A DNA stretch of 64,000 bases, taken from the NCBI GenBank assembly GCA_035650475.1, contig DASRHP010000012.1, positions 360,059 to 424,058 of the forward strand, read 5' to 3'. This document shows positions 27,218 through 36,094 of this stretch, one piece after another. A program made the translations under genes and the position numbers. The stretch's first letter is position 1. Each line of letters opens with the position of its first letter. The notes beneath the pieces are model-generated. The model was not told where the DNA came from. It worked only from the letters and a program-made list of their open reading frames with translations, and did no database searches. Origin of the DNA: Candidatus Binataceae bacterium (lineage in GTDB: Bacteria; Desulfobacterota; Binatia; Binatales; Binataceae).

Positions 27218-27826
27218 TCAGGCGCGCGCGCTGGGCCGCGAGCTGACCGTCTCGTACCATCGCCCGAGATTCTTCTGCTCGGCCGCGATACGCAGCTTGA
27301 TGAGCTTGGCAAAGTCGATCGCCACGAGCGCCGTGATATCGGCGATCGTGTAGCGCTGGCCGGCGACGAAAGGCCGGTCAGCCAGCGCGCCGTCGAGAAA
27401 GGTGCACATCTTCTCGGCCGCCTGGCGGCAGACCTCGCCGTATTCCGGTACCTGCGGAATGCGCCCCTTGAAGAAGTCCGACGTGTTGCGAAAGCATCCA
27501 GCCACCATCCCGAGCAGATTCAGCTCCATCCGCCGCTGCCACATTTCGACCAGTGCCCTGTCGCGCGCATCCGTGCCCATCAGGCGCGGTTCGGGCTGGG
27601 TTTCTTCGAAGTAGCGGCAGATCGCGACCGACTCGGCGATATGCGTGCCGTCGTCGAGCTCAAGCACAGGCACGCCGCCCATCGGGTTGATCTTGAGGAA
27701 CTCGGGCGAGCGGTTCTGCGCCTTGGCGAGGTCGACCTGCTCATAGGGGACTTGGATGCCCTTTTCGGCCAGGAAGATGCGGACTCGGCGCGGATTGGGG
27801 GCTACGCTGCTGTCGTAAATCTTCAT
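27218..27826 (-). CDS. Glutathione S-transferase
   Basis: A 202-residue cytoplasmic enzyme with a thioredoxin-like N-terminal domain (MKIYDSSVAPNPRRVRIFLA, then INPMGGVPVLELDDGTHIAE with the cis-Pro and the ES pair for glutathione) and an all-helical C-terminal domain (ALADRPFVAGQRYTIADITA). The ATG at 27826 follows AAGGAGAG; a longer in-frame start at 27865 is less likely. Ser5/Ser6 or Pro8 lie where the catalytic residue is expected. It conjugates or transfers glutathione onto electrophiles; the particular substrate is unknown. It is divergent from the FmdB-type zinc ribbon gene. Confidence 0.9.
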   Translation of the reverse strand: MKIYDSSVAPNPRRVRIFLAEKGIQVPYEQVDLAKAQNRSPEFLKINPMGGVPVLELDDGTHIAESVAICRYFEETQPEPRLMGTDARDRALVEMWQRRMELNLLGMVAGCFRNTSDFFKGRIPQVPEYGEVCRQAAEKMCTFLDGALADRPFVAGQRYTIADITALVAIDFAKLIKLRIAAEQKNLGRWYETVSSRPSARA

Positions 27827-27943
27827 CGCTGTCTCTCCTTGGGGCTTGCCGCCGAATGCTAGCAACCGGCTTGACAGGATAGCAACGCGCGGGCTCGGCG
27901 GTCGGTTTGCCCGCTCAATTGGGGCGGGTTATTCTCGTTGTGG

Positions 27944-28279
27944 ATGCCGATCTACGAGTATGAATGCGGGGCCTGTGCGAGGGTTAGCTCGCACGTCGTG
28001 ATGGGCGCGCGGCGCCGCCCGCGGCTGGTTTGCCCGGCCTGCGGCGCGACCCGGCTTAAGCGCGTGATGTCGTCGTTCGCGGTAGTCGCGAGCGAGGCGT
28101 CGCGGCTGGACAGTTTCGACACCTCGCGCCCGCGCGACGAGTCCTTCTATCGCGACTCGCGCAACGTCGGGCTGTGGGCCAAGAAGCGGGCCAAGGAGAT
28201 GGGCGTCGATCTGGGCTCGAAGTTCGAGGAGACCGTTGAGAATGCGCGCAGCGGCAAGCTGATCAAGGACATGCTCTAG
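27944..28279 (+). CDS. FmdB family zinc ribbon protein
   Basis: A 111-residue putative regulatory protein. The start MPIYEYECGACARVSSHVV and CPACGATRLKRVMSSFAV give the two CxxC knuckles of the FmdB zinc ribbon (PF09723). The C-terminal part (ESFYRDSRNVGLWAKKRAKE) is typical of longer members. ATG 27944 is fixed by the family start; two residues upstream is an alternative GTG. FmdB was named for formamidase regulation, but its actual role in most bacteria is unproven. It is followed by a second small zinc ribbon gene. Confidence 0.88.
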   Translation: MPIYEYECGACARVSSHVVMGARRRPRLVCPACGATRLKRVMSSFAVVASEASRLDSFDTSRPRDESFYRDSRNVGLWAKKRAKEMGVDLGSKFEETVENARSGKLIKDML

Positions 28280-28353
28280 AGGGCTGGCCGTAGGGTCCGG
28301 CGCCGAGCGCCGAGCTGCACCGGGCGGCGCTGTCAGCCGCGGAGAGTTGAACG

Positions 28354-28608
28354 ATGGACGAAAAGGATCGCTTCGGCGACAAGATGCGTGACGTCGAGCG
28401 GGCGCGCGAAGAGCAGTGGGCCCATGAGCGTGACCGCGAACTTATCGAGAAATTGCGCAAGAAGGGCGAGGCGGCGCTGTGCCCGCAATGCAAGAAGCCG
28501 CTGGCGGCCGCCACGCGCGCCGGCATCGCGATGATGACATGCGCCGATAAGCACGGGGCATGGGTGACCGCCGCGATGCTGGAGGAGATCTTCAAGCGGC
28601 TAAAGTGA
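28354..28608 (+). CDS. Small zinc-ribbon protein (TFIIB-like zinc finger)
   Basis: An 84-residue protein. A charged helical start (DKMRDVERAREEQWAHERDR) precedes a metal-binding segment CPQCKKPLAAATRAGIAMMT followed by CADKHGAWV. This resembles the zf-TFIIB ribbon (CPxC...Cx2-CxGxWL), but the last Cys is replaced by His (CADKH), so a C3H site is proposed. The ribosome site GGAGAG is well placed. It lies 75 bp after the FmdB-type gene on the same strand; the function is unknown. Confidence 0.75.
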   Translation: MDEKDRFGDKMRDVERAREEQWAHERDRELIEKLRKKGEAALCPQCKKPLAAATRAGIAMMTCADKHGAWVTAAMLEEIFKRLK

Positions 28609-28747
28609 TGGTCGCATCTCCCGGGCTTAACCGTCCGGGGCCGGTCTGACCCTTGCCGACAGCGTAGTTCCAACGCACATCGCCGCGCGGGCGCCGGGTC
28701 GATAGATGGCTCGAGCGCGCGGGCGCTTGCGACATGGGGAGAACGCG

Positions 28748-29623
28748 ATGAAGCTCGCAACATTCACGCATCAGGGCGTCACCCGGGTCGGCGTCGTCGT
28801 CGAAACCTCGATCGTCGACCTGGCCCAGGCGGCGCCCGAGCTGCCGCGCGAGATGTGCGGCCTGCTCGGCGCCGGCAGTGCCGCGATGGAGCGGGTGCGG
28901 GCGGCGGCCGCCGCCGGCAAGCACATGATCGCGCTTTCGATGGTGAAGCTGGAGGCGCCGGTGATGCATCCGCCGGAGTTCCTCGCCATCGGGCTGAACT
29001 ACGCCGACCATATCGGCGAGACCGGCCGCGAGCGCCCCACATTTCCGATCTTCTTCAACAAGCAGGTCACCTGCGTCACCGGCCCCTACGACCCGATTCA
29101 TCTGCCGCGCGCCTCGACCTGGCTCGACTACGAGGGCGAGCTGGGCTTCGTTATCGGCCGGCGCTGCCGGCACGTCCCGCGCGAGCGCGCGCGCGAGGTG
29201 ATCGCGGGCTACATGATCGTCAACGACGTGAGCGTGCGCGACTGGCAGCGCCGCTCGCCGACCATGACGCTAGGCAAATCGTTCGACACCCACGGCCCCA
29301 CCGGGCCGTGGATCGTCACCCCCGACGAGCTGGGTGACCCGCACACGCTCGAACTGCGCACCCTCGTCAACGGCGAGGAGCGCCAGCATTCCAACACGCG
29401 CCACCTGATCTTCGACTGCTTCTCGCTGGTTGAGACGCTTTCGACCGTGTGCACGCTGATGCCCGGGCTGATAATTTCGACCGGCACGCCGGCGGGCGTT
29501 GCGGGTGCGATGAAACCGCCGCGCTGGCTCAAAAGCGGCGACGCGGTACGGATCGAGATCGAGCGCATCGGCTATATCGAAAACCGCGTGATCGACGAGC
29601 CGGCCGACACCGCCGTGATCTGA
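28748..29623 (+). CDS. Fumarylacetoacetate hydrolase family protein
   Basis: A 291-residue FAH-fold enzyme, cytoplasmic. FAH members cleave or isomerise 2-oxo acids with a carbonyl at position 4 (acylpyruvases, 2-hydroxyhepta-2,4-diene-1,7-dioate isomerase). The metal ligands are visible: FLAIGLNYADHIGETG, Glu pair in WLDYEGELGFVIGRRC, Asp in YMIVNDVSVRDWQRR. Then GKSFDTHGPTGPWIVTPDEL and STGTPAGVAGAMKPPRWLKS, followed by GDAVRIEIERIG. The ATG at 28748 (MKLATF) with GGGAGAA upstream is preferred to 28706. A role in aromatic or sugar-acid catabolism is inferred from the family. Confidence 0.92.
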   Translation: MKLATFTHQGVTRVGVVVETSIVDLAQAAPELPREMCGLLGAGSAAMERVRAAAAAGKHMIALSMVKLEAPVMHPPEFLAIGLNYADHIGETGRERPTFPIFFNKQVTCVTGPYDPIHLPRASTWLDYEGELGFVIGRRCRHVPRERAREVIAGYMIVNDVSVRDWQRRSPTMTLGKSFDTHGPTGPWIVTPDELGDPHTLELRTLVNGEERQHSNTRHLIFDCFSLVETLSTVCTLMPGLIISTGTPAGVAGAMKPPRWLKSGDAVRIEIERIGYIENRVIDEPADTAVI

Positions 29624-29635
29624 GCGAGCTGCGCC

Positions 29636-30223
29636 GTGGAAAAGCCCGCCGATACTGCCCATCCGATCGAAGAGCCGCTGCGCCGGCGATGGAGTCCGCG
29701 CGCGTTCGACGAGCGTCCGGTCGAGGCGCACAAGCTGCTCAGCCTGTTCGAGGCCGCGCGCTGGTCGGCCTCCTGTTACAACGAGCAGCCGTGGCACTTC
29801 ATCGTCGCGACCCGTGACGACGAGGCTGGCTTCTCACGGCTGCTGAGCTGTCTGGTTGAGGGCAACCGCGTGTGGGCCGCGCGCGCGCCGGTGCTGATGG
29901 TTTCCGTGGCGCGGCTTGCTTTTGCACAGAGTGGCAAGCCGAACCGCCATGCGACCCATGACGTTGGCCTCGCCACCGCGCAGCTGATTGTCCAGGCGAC
30001 CGCAATGGGCCTGTTCGCTCATCCGATGGCCGGCTTCGATCCCGACAAGGTGCGTGAGCTCTACGACGTGCCCGAGGGTTACGAGCCGGTCGCCGCGATC
30101 GCGGTGGGCTACGCCGGAGACCCGGCGACGCTGCCCGATTCGCTTCGCCAGCGCGAGCTTGCTCCGCGCGCGCGCAAACCGGTGGAATCCTTTGTCTTTC
30201 GCGGCCGCTTCGGCGCTGCATAG
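29636..30223 (+). CDS. Nitroreductase family oxidoreductase
   Basis: A 195-residue FMN-dependent oxidoreductase. It has the family start RRRWSPRAFDERPVEAHKLL, ARWSASCYNEQPWHFIVATR (the FMN-binding Arg-Trp-Ser-x-Ser region) and ATAQLIVQATAMGLFAHPM. The GTG start at 29636 lies 12 bp after the FAH gene and suits the family length. It reduces a nitro, quinone or enone group with NAD(P)H; the substrate is unknown. A second, different nitroreductase family gene is at 50622. Confidence 0.88.
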   Translation: MEKPADTAHPIEEPLRRRWSPRAFDERPVEAHKLLSLFEAARWSASCYNEQPWHFIVATRDDEAGFSRLLSCLVEGNRVWAARAPVLMVSVARLAFAQSGKPNRHATHDVGLATAQLIVQATAMGLFAHPMAGFDPDKVRELYDVPEGYEPVAAIAVGYAGDPATLPDSLRQRELAPRARKPVESFVFRGRFGAA

Positions 30224-30245
30224 CGGCGCGGGCCTGCTCACTGGT

Positions 30246-30277
30246 GCCGCAAGCGCCGCTTAAGTCATGCTTGCGGC
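30246..30277. repeat. 9-bp perfect inverted repeat upstream of nuo
   Basis: GCCGCAAGC (30246-30254) and GCTTGCGGC (30269-30277) are perfect complements separated by 14 bp. They lie between the nitroreductase stop and the nuo promoter candidate. Without a following T-run it is a poor intrinsic terminator. It could be an operator or a transcript-end hairpin. Confidence 0.45.
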
Positions 30278-30292
30278 GAAGATAAGCCCGTG

Positions 30293-30321
30293 TTGACAGC
30301 GTGATCCTCGCCAACTACATC
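30293..30321 (+). promoter_or_regulatory. Candidate sigma-70 promoter for nuoA-N
   Basis: A perfect -35 hexamer TTGACA (30293-30298) is followed after 17 bp by TACATC (30316-30321), which matches only three of six -10 bases. It is placed 17 bp before the nuoA start, which leaves a very short leader containing the GGAGGAG ribosome site. The -35 match is strong; the -10 is weak. Confidence 0.4.
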
Positions 30322-30338
30322 AGGGCTGGAGGAGTCGC

Positions 30339-30725
30339 ATGTACTTCCAGTTCGGTGTCGTGCTGGCGCTGACGATCTTGGCCCTGGGCGTTTCGGCCCT
30401 GCTCGTCGGATTACAGAAGCTGCTCGCGCCGCGCAATCCGCATCCGCGCAAGCTGATGCCGTACGAATGCGGCGAACCGCCGACCGGGCGCGCCTGGATT
30501 AACTTCAACGTGCGGTTTTATCTGATCGCGCTGGTCTTCGTAATTTTCGAGGTCGAGGTAGCCTTTATTTATCCGGTCGCCGCCGTGTTCAGCGACTGGG
30601 TGCGCCATGGACAGCGGCTGTTCGCGCTCAGCGAAATCCTTATCTTTCTGCTGATCCTGTTTGTGGGGCTGGCCTACGTATGGGTCAAGCACGACCTCGA
30701 ATGGGTCAAGAAAGTCCCCGACTAG
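30339..30725 (+). CDS. nuoA: NADH-quinone oxidoreductase subunit A
   Basis: A 128-residue membrane subunit of complex I with three transmembrane helices (VVLALTILALGVSALLVGL; VRFYLIALVFVIFEVEVAFI; ILIFLLILFVGLAYVWV). The conserved YECGEPPTGRAW loop before helix 2 and the VIFEVEVAF stretch are diagnostic. It lies at the junction of the proton-pumping arm and the quinone module. A GGAGGAG ribosome site precedes ATG 30339. First gene of the nuoABCDHIJKLMN operon. Confidence 0.97.
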   Translation: MYFQFGVVLALTILALGVSALLVGLQKLLAPRNPHPRKLMPYECGEPPTGRAWINFNVRFYLIALVFVIFEVEVAFIYPVAAVFSDWVRHGQRLFALSEILIFLLILFVGLAYVWVKHDLEWVKKVPD

Positions 30726-30755
30726 GAGCGTAGAATAGGAGCCCGAGGATCGAAG

Positions 30756-31259
30756 ATGCCGCTGCTCAACAGCCTGCCGGATTATGTTCTGACCACCAAA
30801 ACCGACGAGCTGATCAACTGGATGCGCAAGTCGAGCATCTGGTACATGCTGTTCGGCCTGGCCTGCTGCGCGATCGAATTGATGCATACGGGCGGGCCGC
30901 GCTCGGACATCGAGCGCTTCGGCGCCACTCCGCGCGCTTCGGCTCGCCAGTCGGACCTGATGATTATCGCGGGCACGCTGACGCTCAAGATGGCGCTGCG
31001 CACGCGGTTGCTGTACGACCAGATGCCGGATCCGAAGTACGTGATCTCGATGGGCAGCTGCTCGAACTGCGGCGGTCTGTTTCAGCTCGCCTACTCGGTC
31101 TGCGACGGGGTGGACAAGATTCTGCCGGTTGACGTTTATGTGCCCGGATGCCCGCCGCGGCCCGAGGCGCTCACCGAGGGCCTGCTCAAGTTGCAGGAAA
31201 AGATCATGAGCGAGCGCTGGCTCGCGCGTGAGTCGGCCGGCAACGGGCAGGCGGTGTAA
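30756..31259 (+). CDS. nuoB: NADH-quinone oxidoreductase subunit B
   Basis: A 167-residue hydrophilic subunit that binds the terminal iron-sulphur cluster N2 beside the quinone site. The cluster ligands are the adjacent Cys in [12 protein letters not shown], the Cys in [10 protein letters not shown] and the Cys in [20 protein letters not shown] 30756, 30 bp after nuoA. N2 passes electrons to quinone whether the donor is NADH or ferredoxin, so the presence of NuoB alone says nothing about the donor. Confidence 0.98.
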   Translation: MPLLNSLPDYVLTTKTDELINWMRKSSIWYMLFGLACCAIELMHTGGPRSDIERFGATPRASARQSDLMIIAGTLTLKMALRTRLLYDQMPDPKYVISMGSCSNCGGLFQLAYSVCDGVDKILPVDVYVPGCPPRPEALTEGLLKLQEKIMSERWLARESAGNGQAV

Positions 31260-31270
31260 ATCCGCTGTCG

Positions 31271-31783
31271 ATGGAGCCGCTCCAGATATACGAACGGCTA
31301 AGGCAGCGCTTCGGTGAGCGTGTGCTCGAGACGGTGGATAAAAAGCCCGACCCATTCATCGTGGTCGATCCCGCCGCGCTGAGCGAAATCTGCCGCTATC
31401 TGTACGACGATCCCGAGCTCGCGATGGACTGCCTGTCCAACGAGACCGGCGTCGATCGCAAGGAGCATATCGAGGTCGTCTATCACGTTTTCTCGTACCG
31501 CCATCGCCACGGCGCGGTGCTCAAGGTGCGCCTGCCGCGCGCCGAGCCACGCGTCGCCACCGTCGAGCACATCTGGAAGTCGGCCAACTGGATGGAGCGC
31601 GAGATTTACGATCTGCTCGGGGTCACCTTCGAGGGCCACTCTGACCTGCGGCGAATCCTGATGCCCGAGGACTGGCCGGGCCATCCGCTGCGGAAGGATT
31701 TTGTCGAGCCGCTCGAATACCACGGCATCTCGACCGTGCGCGAGAGCCCGATCGTCCGCCTCGACCAGGCCAAGCACAAATGA
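31271..31783 (+). CDS. nuoC: NADH-quinone oxidoreductase subunit C
   Basis: A 170-residue 30-kDa-type subunit of the peripheral arm. The family signature is complete: [20 protein letters not shown] followed by [18 protein letters not shown]. NuoC is separate from NuoD here (they are fused in E. coli). Its stop overlaps the nuoD start (ATGA at 31780-31783), so the two are probably translationally coupled. It has no redox cofactor and helps hold the quinone module. Confidence 0.97.
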   Translation: MEPLQIYERLRQRFGERVLETVDKKPDPFIVVDPAALSEICRYLYDDPELAMDCLSNETGVDRKEHIEVVYHVFSYRHRHGAVLKVRLPRAEPRVATVEHIWKSANWMEREIYDLLGVTFEGHSDLRRILMPEDWPGHPLRKDFVEPLEYHGISTVRESPIVRLDQAKHK

Positions 31784-32904
31784 GCGACGAGACCCTGCGC
31801 ACCGAGGAGATGACCCTCAACATGGGTCCGCAGCATCCCTCGACCCACGGGGTGCTGCGCTTCGTGATCCGTGCCGACGGAGAGGTGATGCGCGAGGCGA
31901 TGCCCGACGTGGGCTACCTTCATCGCTCGATCGAGAAGATCGCCGAGAAGGTCGGCTACCATGGCTTCATGCCCTACACCGACCGCGTCGATTACGTCTG
32001 CGCGATGTTCACCAACCAGGGCTGGGGGATGGCCTGCGAGAAGCTCGCGGGGATCGAGGTCCCGCGCCGCGGCGAGTACTGTCGCGTGATCGCCGCCGAG
32101 TTCAACCGGATCGCCTCCCATCTGCTGACCGTCGGCCTGATGGGAATGGACATCGGGGCGATGACGCCGTTTCTGCATGCGCTGCGCGAGCGCGAAATGA
32201 TCAACGACCTGATCGAGGAGCTATGCGGCGCGCGCCTGACCTTCAACTACATGCGGATCGGCGGGGTCGCATGGGACCTGCCGCCGGGATGGCGCGAGAA
32301 GGCGCTCGCCTACCTCGACCATCTCGAACCAATCCTTGACGAATTCAACGCGCTCTTTTCCTACAACAAGATTTGCATCGAGCGCCTGGCCAACGTCGCT
32401 GTGATCAGTGCGGACGAGGCGATCAACTACAACCTGGTCGGGCCGAATTTGCGCGCAAGCGGCGTCAAGTGGGACGTGCGCCGCGACATCCCGTACTCGG
32501 TCTATCCCGAGTTCGACTTCGACATCCCGATCGGGCGCGGCGAGTGGGGCACCGTGGGCGACGCGATGGACCGCTACATGATGCGGATCTACGAGATGCG
32601 CGAGTCGGCCAAGATCCTGCGCCAGGCGCTGACCCGGATTCCCGAGGGACCCGTGCTGGCCAAGGTCGTGCGCAACTTCCGCCCGCCCGCCGGCGAGTGC
32701 CAGGTGCGCGTGGAGAGCGCGCGCGGCGACCAGGGATGGTACGTGGTCAGCGACGGCAGCGGCTATCCGTGGCGGGTGCGCGTGCGCACCGGCTCGTTCG
32801 CCGCGATGGGGATTATCCAGAAGCTCAGCCGCGGACTGATGATCGCGGATTTGGTGGTGCTGATCGCGAGCCTCGACGTGATCGCGCCGGAAATCGACCG
32901 GTAA
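31780..32904 (+). CDS. nuoD: NADH-quinone oxidoreductase subunit D
   Basis: A 374-residue 49-kDa-type subunit that forms much of the quinone-binding cavity together with NuoB. It begins [20 protein letters not shown] after a short start, and has [15 protein letters not shown] and [19 protein letters not shown]. The C-terminal part includes [20 protein letters not shown]. It is related to the large subunit of NiFe hydrogenases but lacks the metal-binding Cys pairs. It is followed by nuoH after 7 bp. Confidence 0.98.
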   Translation: MSDETLRTEEMTLNMGPQHPSTHGVLRFVIRADGEVMREAMPDVGYLHRSIEKIAEKVGYHGFMPYTDRVDYVCAMFTNQGWGMACEKLAGIEVPRRGEYCRVIAAEFNRIASHLLTVGLMGMDIGAMTPFLHALREREMINDLIEELCGARLTFNYMRIGGVAWDLPPGWREKALAYLDHLEPILDEFNALFSYNKICIERLANVAVISADEAINYNLVGPNLRASGVKWDVRRDIPYSVYPEFDFDIPIGRGEWGTVGDAMDRYMMRIYEMRESAKILRQALTRIPEGPVLAKVVRNFRPPAGECQVRVESARGDQGWYVVSDGSGYPWRVRVRTGSFAAMGIIQKLSRGLMIADLVVLIASLDVIAPEIDR

Positions 32905-32911
32905 GCCGTCG

Positions 32912-34102
32912 ATGCAGCAGTGGATCGACAGCCTCATCGCGGCCGGCGCCTTCGGTAATAATCCGCCGCGCGACCTGATTTACGCCGCCTTCATCTTCGT
33001 CTTCAGCGCGATCGTTTTCCTCGGCGTCGCGTTTCCCTTCGCCTCGGTTGTGACCTGGGTCGAGCGCCGGGTGTGGGCGCGGATCCAGTCGCGTGTGGGG
33101 CCCAACCGGGTCGGCCCCAACGGTTTCCTGCAATGGCTCGCCGACGGTGCCAAGCACGTGCTTAAGGAGGACATCGTCCCGCAGGAGGCCGACGCTCGGC
33201 TGTTCAAGCTCGCCCCCTACCTGGTGGTGCTGGCGTTCGTGCTGCCGTGGGCGGTGATGCCGTTCTCCTCCGCGCTCATCCTCGCTGACCTCAACGTCGG
33301 CATCCTCTATTTCACCGCGGTCACCGCGCTCACCGTGGTCGGCGTGTTGATGGCGGGATGGGCGTCGAACGACAAGTGGTCGCTGATCGGCGGCATCCGC
33401 TCGGCGGCACAGATCATCAGCTACGAAATTCCGGCCGGGCTTTCGATCTTTCCGGTGGTGCTGATAACGGGCACGCTCTCGATGCAGGGGATAATCGCCG
33501 CCCAAGCCTGGGAGCCGTATCACTGGTTCCTGTTCGCCAACCCGTTTTGCTTCATTGCAGCGATCATCCTGTACGTCTCCTCGCTGGCCGAGGGCAACCG
33601 CACGCCCTTCGACCTGCCGGAGGCGGAGTCGGAGCTGGTTGCGGGCTTTGCCACCGAGTACAGCGGGATGCGCTACCTGCTGTTCTTTTTCGCCGAGTGG
33701 GGCAACATGTTTCTGGCGGGCGCGCTGATCACGACGCTGTTCCTCGGCGGCTGGCAGGCGCCGCGTATCAGCTCCGACCCGATTGTGACGAACGTGCTTG
33801 AGCTGGTGAGCTTCAACGTCAAGGTGTTGTTCCTGGTGTTCAGCTCGATGTGGGTGCGCGGGACACTGCCGCGGGTGCGGATCGACCAGATGATGTCGCT
33901 ATGCTGGAAGTATTTCGTGCCGATCGCGTTCGTCAACATGGTCGGCACTGCGATATGGGTCGCGGTCTGGCCCGAGGGCAACCCGGCGGCGGGCTACGTG
34001 ATGTTCGCGCTGGGCCTGGTAATCGCGGCGCTGTTCATCCGGCGCGTTATATACTATGTGAGGCGCTCGCGGATGGAGCTGTACCTCCATCCGACGATCT
34101 AA
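32912..34102 (+). CDS. nuoH: NADH-quinone oxidoreductase subunit H
   Basis: A 396-residue membrane subunit with eight or more helices that forms the membrane side of the quinone tunnel. It has the signatures WVERRVWARIQSRVGPNRVG and GNRTPFDLPEAESELVAGF followed by ATEYSGMRYLLFF. Residue blocks such as EGNRTPFDLPEAE form the charged entrance to the quinone site in known structures. ATG 32912, directly after nuoD. Confidence 0.98.
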   Translation: MQQWIDSLIAAGAFGNNPPRDLIYAAFIFVFSAIVFLGVAFPFASVVTWVERRVWARIQSRVGPNRVGPNGFLQWLADGAKHVLKEDIVPQEADARLFKLAPYLVVLAFVLPWAVMPFSSALILADLNVGILYFTAVTALTVVGVLMAGWASNDKWSLIGGIRSAAQIISYEIPAGLSIFPVVLITGTLSMQGIIAAQAWEPYHWFLFANPFCFIAAIILYVSSLAEGNRTPFDLPEAESELVAGFATEYSGMRYLLFFFAEWGNMFLAGALITTLFLGGWQAPRISSDPIVTNVLELVSFNVKVLFLVFSSMWVRGTLPRVRIDQMMSLCWKYFVPIAFVNMVGTAIWVAVWPEGNPAAGYVMFALGLVIAALFIRRVIYYVRRSRMELYLHPTI

Positions 34103-34121
34103 GCCGGGAGCGCGGCGCGGG

Positions 34122-35024
34122 GTGCGCATGGGAGCGGCGGCGGAATACTTTCGCAACATCAAGGACGCGGTACTGACCATCTTCGACGGGATGGCGGTCA
34201 GCGCGTCGCATCTGATCCGCAAGCCCTACACCATCCAGTACCCCGACCGCACGCCGGTGCGCGTGCAGGACACCCTGCCGTTCCGCTACCGCGGCATCCT
34301 CGACGTCGACATGGAGATCTGCACCGGATGCCTGGCGTGCGAGCGCGCCTGCCCAATCGACTGCATCACGATCGTCTGCGAGAAGAACGCGCAGACGCGC
34401 GAGCTGACAATCTCGCAGTTCGATATCGACGTCGCCAAGTGCATGTACTGTGGACTGTGCAGCGAGCCGTGCCCCACCGGCTCGATCCATCACACCACCG
34501 AGTTCGAGGGTGCCGACTTCTCCCTCGAGAGCCTCATCCGGCGCTTCATCACCGATCCCGTGGTGGCCTACAAGCCCAAGAAGGGGCCGGAGCCCGACGC
34601 GCATTTGGGCAAGATGCTCGAGCGCGGGATGCGCTACGTCGAGCAGTGGGCGCAGCCGGGGAGCGACAAGCCCGCCGCCGCGAGCGGAGCGCCGGCGGCG
34701 AAGCCGACGGGCGCGCCGACCGCGGCCAGGCCTGCCGCGCCACCTGCGGCGCCGGCCAGGCCGGCGCCGACCGGCTCGGCCGCAGCGGGAGCTGCGGCGG
34801 CGAAGCCGGCCGCAGCCCCCGCTGCGGCACCTACCGGCGCGGGCGCGCCCGCCGCTTCGGCGGCGGACGCAGCCGCGCCCGATATTGCGGCGTCCGCGCC
34901 GGCGGCTGTGACCGCCGGCGCGGGCGCCGCAGCCAACTCGCACCCCGCAGCTCCGGCGGCGGCGAAGCCTGCCGCCGACGCGCTGGCCGCCGACCCGCCC
35001 GCCGCCAAGGACAAGCCCGCCTGA
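34122..35024 (+). CDS. nuoI: NADH-quinone oxidoreductase subunit I with long Ala/Pro-rich tail
   Basis: A 300-residue ferredoxin-like subunit carrying clusters N6a and N6b. The Cys motifs are ICTGCLACERACPIDCI and CMYCGLCSEPCPTGSIH, both complete. Residues after about 185 form an unusual low-complexity tail rich in Ala, Pro and Gly, roughly 110 residues long; ordinary NuoI has about 160-220 residues. The tail has no Cys and no predicted fold. Start: GTG at 34122, or the ATG two codons later (34128). In a complex without NuoEFG, these clusters would be the first or second station for electrons from a donor such as ferredoxin. Confidence 0.95.
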   Translation: MRMGAAAEYFRNIKDAVLTIFDGMAVSASHLIRKPYTIQYPDRTPVRVQDTLPFRYRGILDVDMEICTGCLACERACPIDCITIVCEKNAQTRELTISQFDIDVAKCMYCGLCSEPCPTGSIHHTTEFEGADFSLESLIRRFITDPVVAYKPKKGPEPDAHLGKMLERGMRYVEQWAQPGSDKPAAASGAPAAKPTGAPTAARPAAPPAAPARPAPTGSAAAGAAAAKPAAAPAAAPTGAGAPAASAADAAAPDIAASAPAAVTAGAGAAANSHPAAPAAAKPAADALAADPPAAKDKPA

Positions 35025-35058
35025 GCCACGGCGCCCAAGCGTAAACCCGACCGGCCAC

Positions 35059-35649
35059 ATGCTCGATACGCTGGCAGCGCAGATAATCTTCTACGTGATC
35101 GCCGCGGTCACCGTCGGCTTCGCCGGGCTGGTCGCGTTTTCGCGCAATATCGTGTACTCGGCCTTCGCGCTGGTCGGCGCGCTGATGGGTGTTGCCGGAA
35201 TCTACATTCTGCTCGCCGCCGACTTTGTCGCGATGGTCCAGGTGCTGCTGTACGTCGGCGGGATCGTGGTGCTCACGATCTTCGCCGTGATGCTGACGCA
35301 GGGCATCGGCGACGTTGCCGTTTCCAACCGCGCCGTCGGCCGCCTCACGGCACTGCTGCTCAGCATCGCAGCGGGGGCGGTGATGCTGTATGCGACGCTC
35401 AAAACGCCGTGGCATCTGGCACCCAAGCCCAGCGTGTCGGCAACGACCTACGGCGTCGGCAACGCGTTCCTCGGCGAATACGTGTTGCCCTTCGAGCTCG
35501 CCTCGGTGGTCTTGCTCGCCGCGCTGATCGGCGCCGTCGTGATCTCGCGCCAGGACGTTGCCGGCGCGCAGGATGAAACGGTCCGGCCGGGTGCCGAGGC
35601 AACCGCAGAGGCGGCTCCGCGCGCGGCGGCCGGGCAGGGCAGGAGGTAG
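35059..35649 (+). CDS. nuoJ: NADH-quinone oxidoreductase subunit J
   Basis: A 196-residue membrane subunit with five predicted helices, the third carrying the family's MVQVLLYVGGIVVLTIFAVM (a pi-bulge helix in known structures). The family start IIFYVIAAVTVGFAGLVAFS is present. A hydrophilic Ala-rich C-terminal end (about residues 170-196) is extra. It precedes nuoK by 5 bp. Confidence 0.97.
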   Translation: MLDTLAAQIIFYVIAAVTVGFAGLVAFSRNIVYSAFALVGALMGVAGIYILLAADFVAMVQVLLYVGGIVVLTIFAVMLTQGIGDVAVSNRAVGRLTALLLSIAAGAVMLYATLKTPWHLAPKPSVSATTYGVGNAFLGEYVLPFELASVVLLAALIGAVVISRQDVAGAQDETVRPGAEATAEAAPRAAAGQGRR

Positions 35650-35654
35650 GCGCG

Positions 35655-35969
35655 ATGGGGGGCGGAATCACGCTCGATCATTTCCTGGTTCTCGGACTGA
35701 TCCTGTTTTTGCTCGGCTCCTATTGCGTGCTGACGCGGCGCAACGCGATCGGTATCCTGATGGGCATCGAGCTCATCCTCAACGCGGCCAATATCAACTA
35801 CCTCGCTTTCGGCTTCTTCGGCGGCACCCGCTACGACGGCCAGGTCTTCGCGATCTTCGTCATCATGCTGGCCGCGGCCGAAGCCGTGATAGGGCTGGCG
35901 GTGGTGCTCGCGATCTACCAGAACCTGCGGACGATCGACGTTGATGCGACCGAGACGCTCAGCGGTTAG
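35655..35969 (+). CDS. nuoK: NADH-quinone oxidoreductase subunit K
   Basis: A 104-residue membrane subunit with three helices. The conserved membrane Glu residues are in GILMGIELILNAANINYLAF and MLAAAEAVIGLAVVLAIYQN. It is an Mrp/MrpC-like part of the proton path between the quinone module and the antiporter-like subunits. ATG 35655. The following 125-bp gap before nuoL is the largest inside the operon's first eight genes. Confidence 0.97.
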   Translation: MGGGITLDHFLVLGLILFLLGSYCVLTRRNAIGILMGIELILNAANINYLAFGFFGGTRYDGQVFAIFVIMLAAAEAVIGLAVVLAIYQNLRTIDVDATETLSG

Positions 35970-36025
35970 CCGCGGCGGCGGCAGGCCGCGCCGGCGCGCC
36001 GCTCAGGCCCACCCGGCAGTCTTTC

Positions 36026-36054
36026 TTGTTTTGATGCCGCGTTCTGCTTATATC
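36026..36054 (+). promoter_or_regulatory. Weak candidate internal promoter before nuoL
   Basis: TTGTTT (36026-36031) and TATATC (36049-36054) are 17 bp apart in the 125-bp gap between nuoK and nuoL. Each matches consensus only partly (three and four of six). If real, it would give extra transcription of nuoLMN. Confidence 0.25.
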
Positions 36055-36094
36055 GACGCGATCGTCGGCAGAGGCGAGGTGAGGGTGTAGCCGC

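Noticed and set aside
27871..27876. TTGACA upstream of the FmdB-type gene as a promoter
   Set aside because: No acceptable -10 hexamer lies 16-18 bp downstream; the following sequence is GC-rich.
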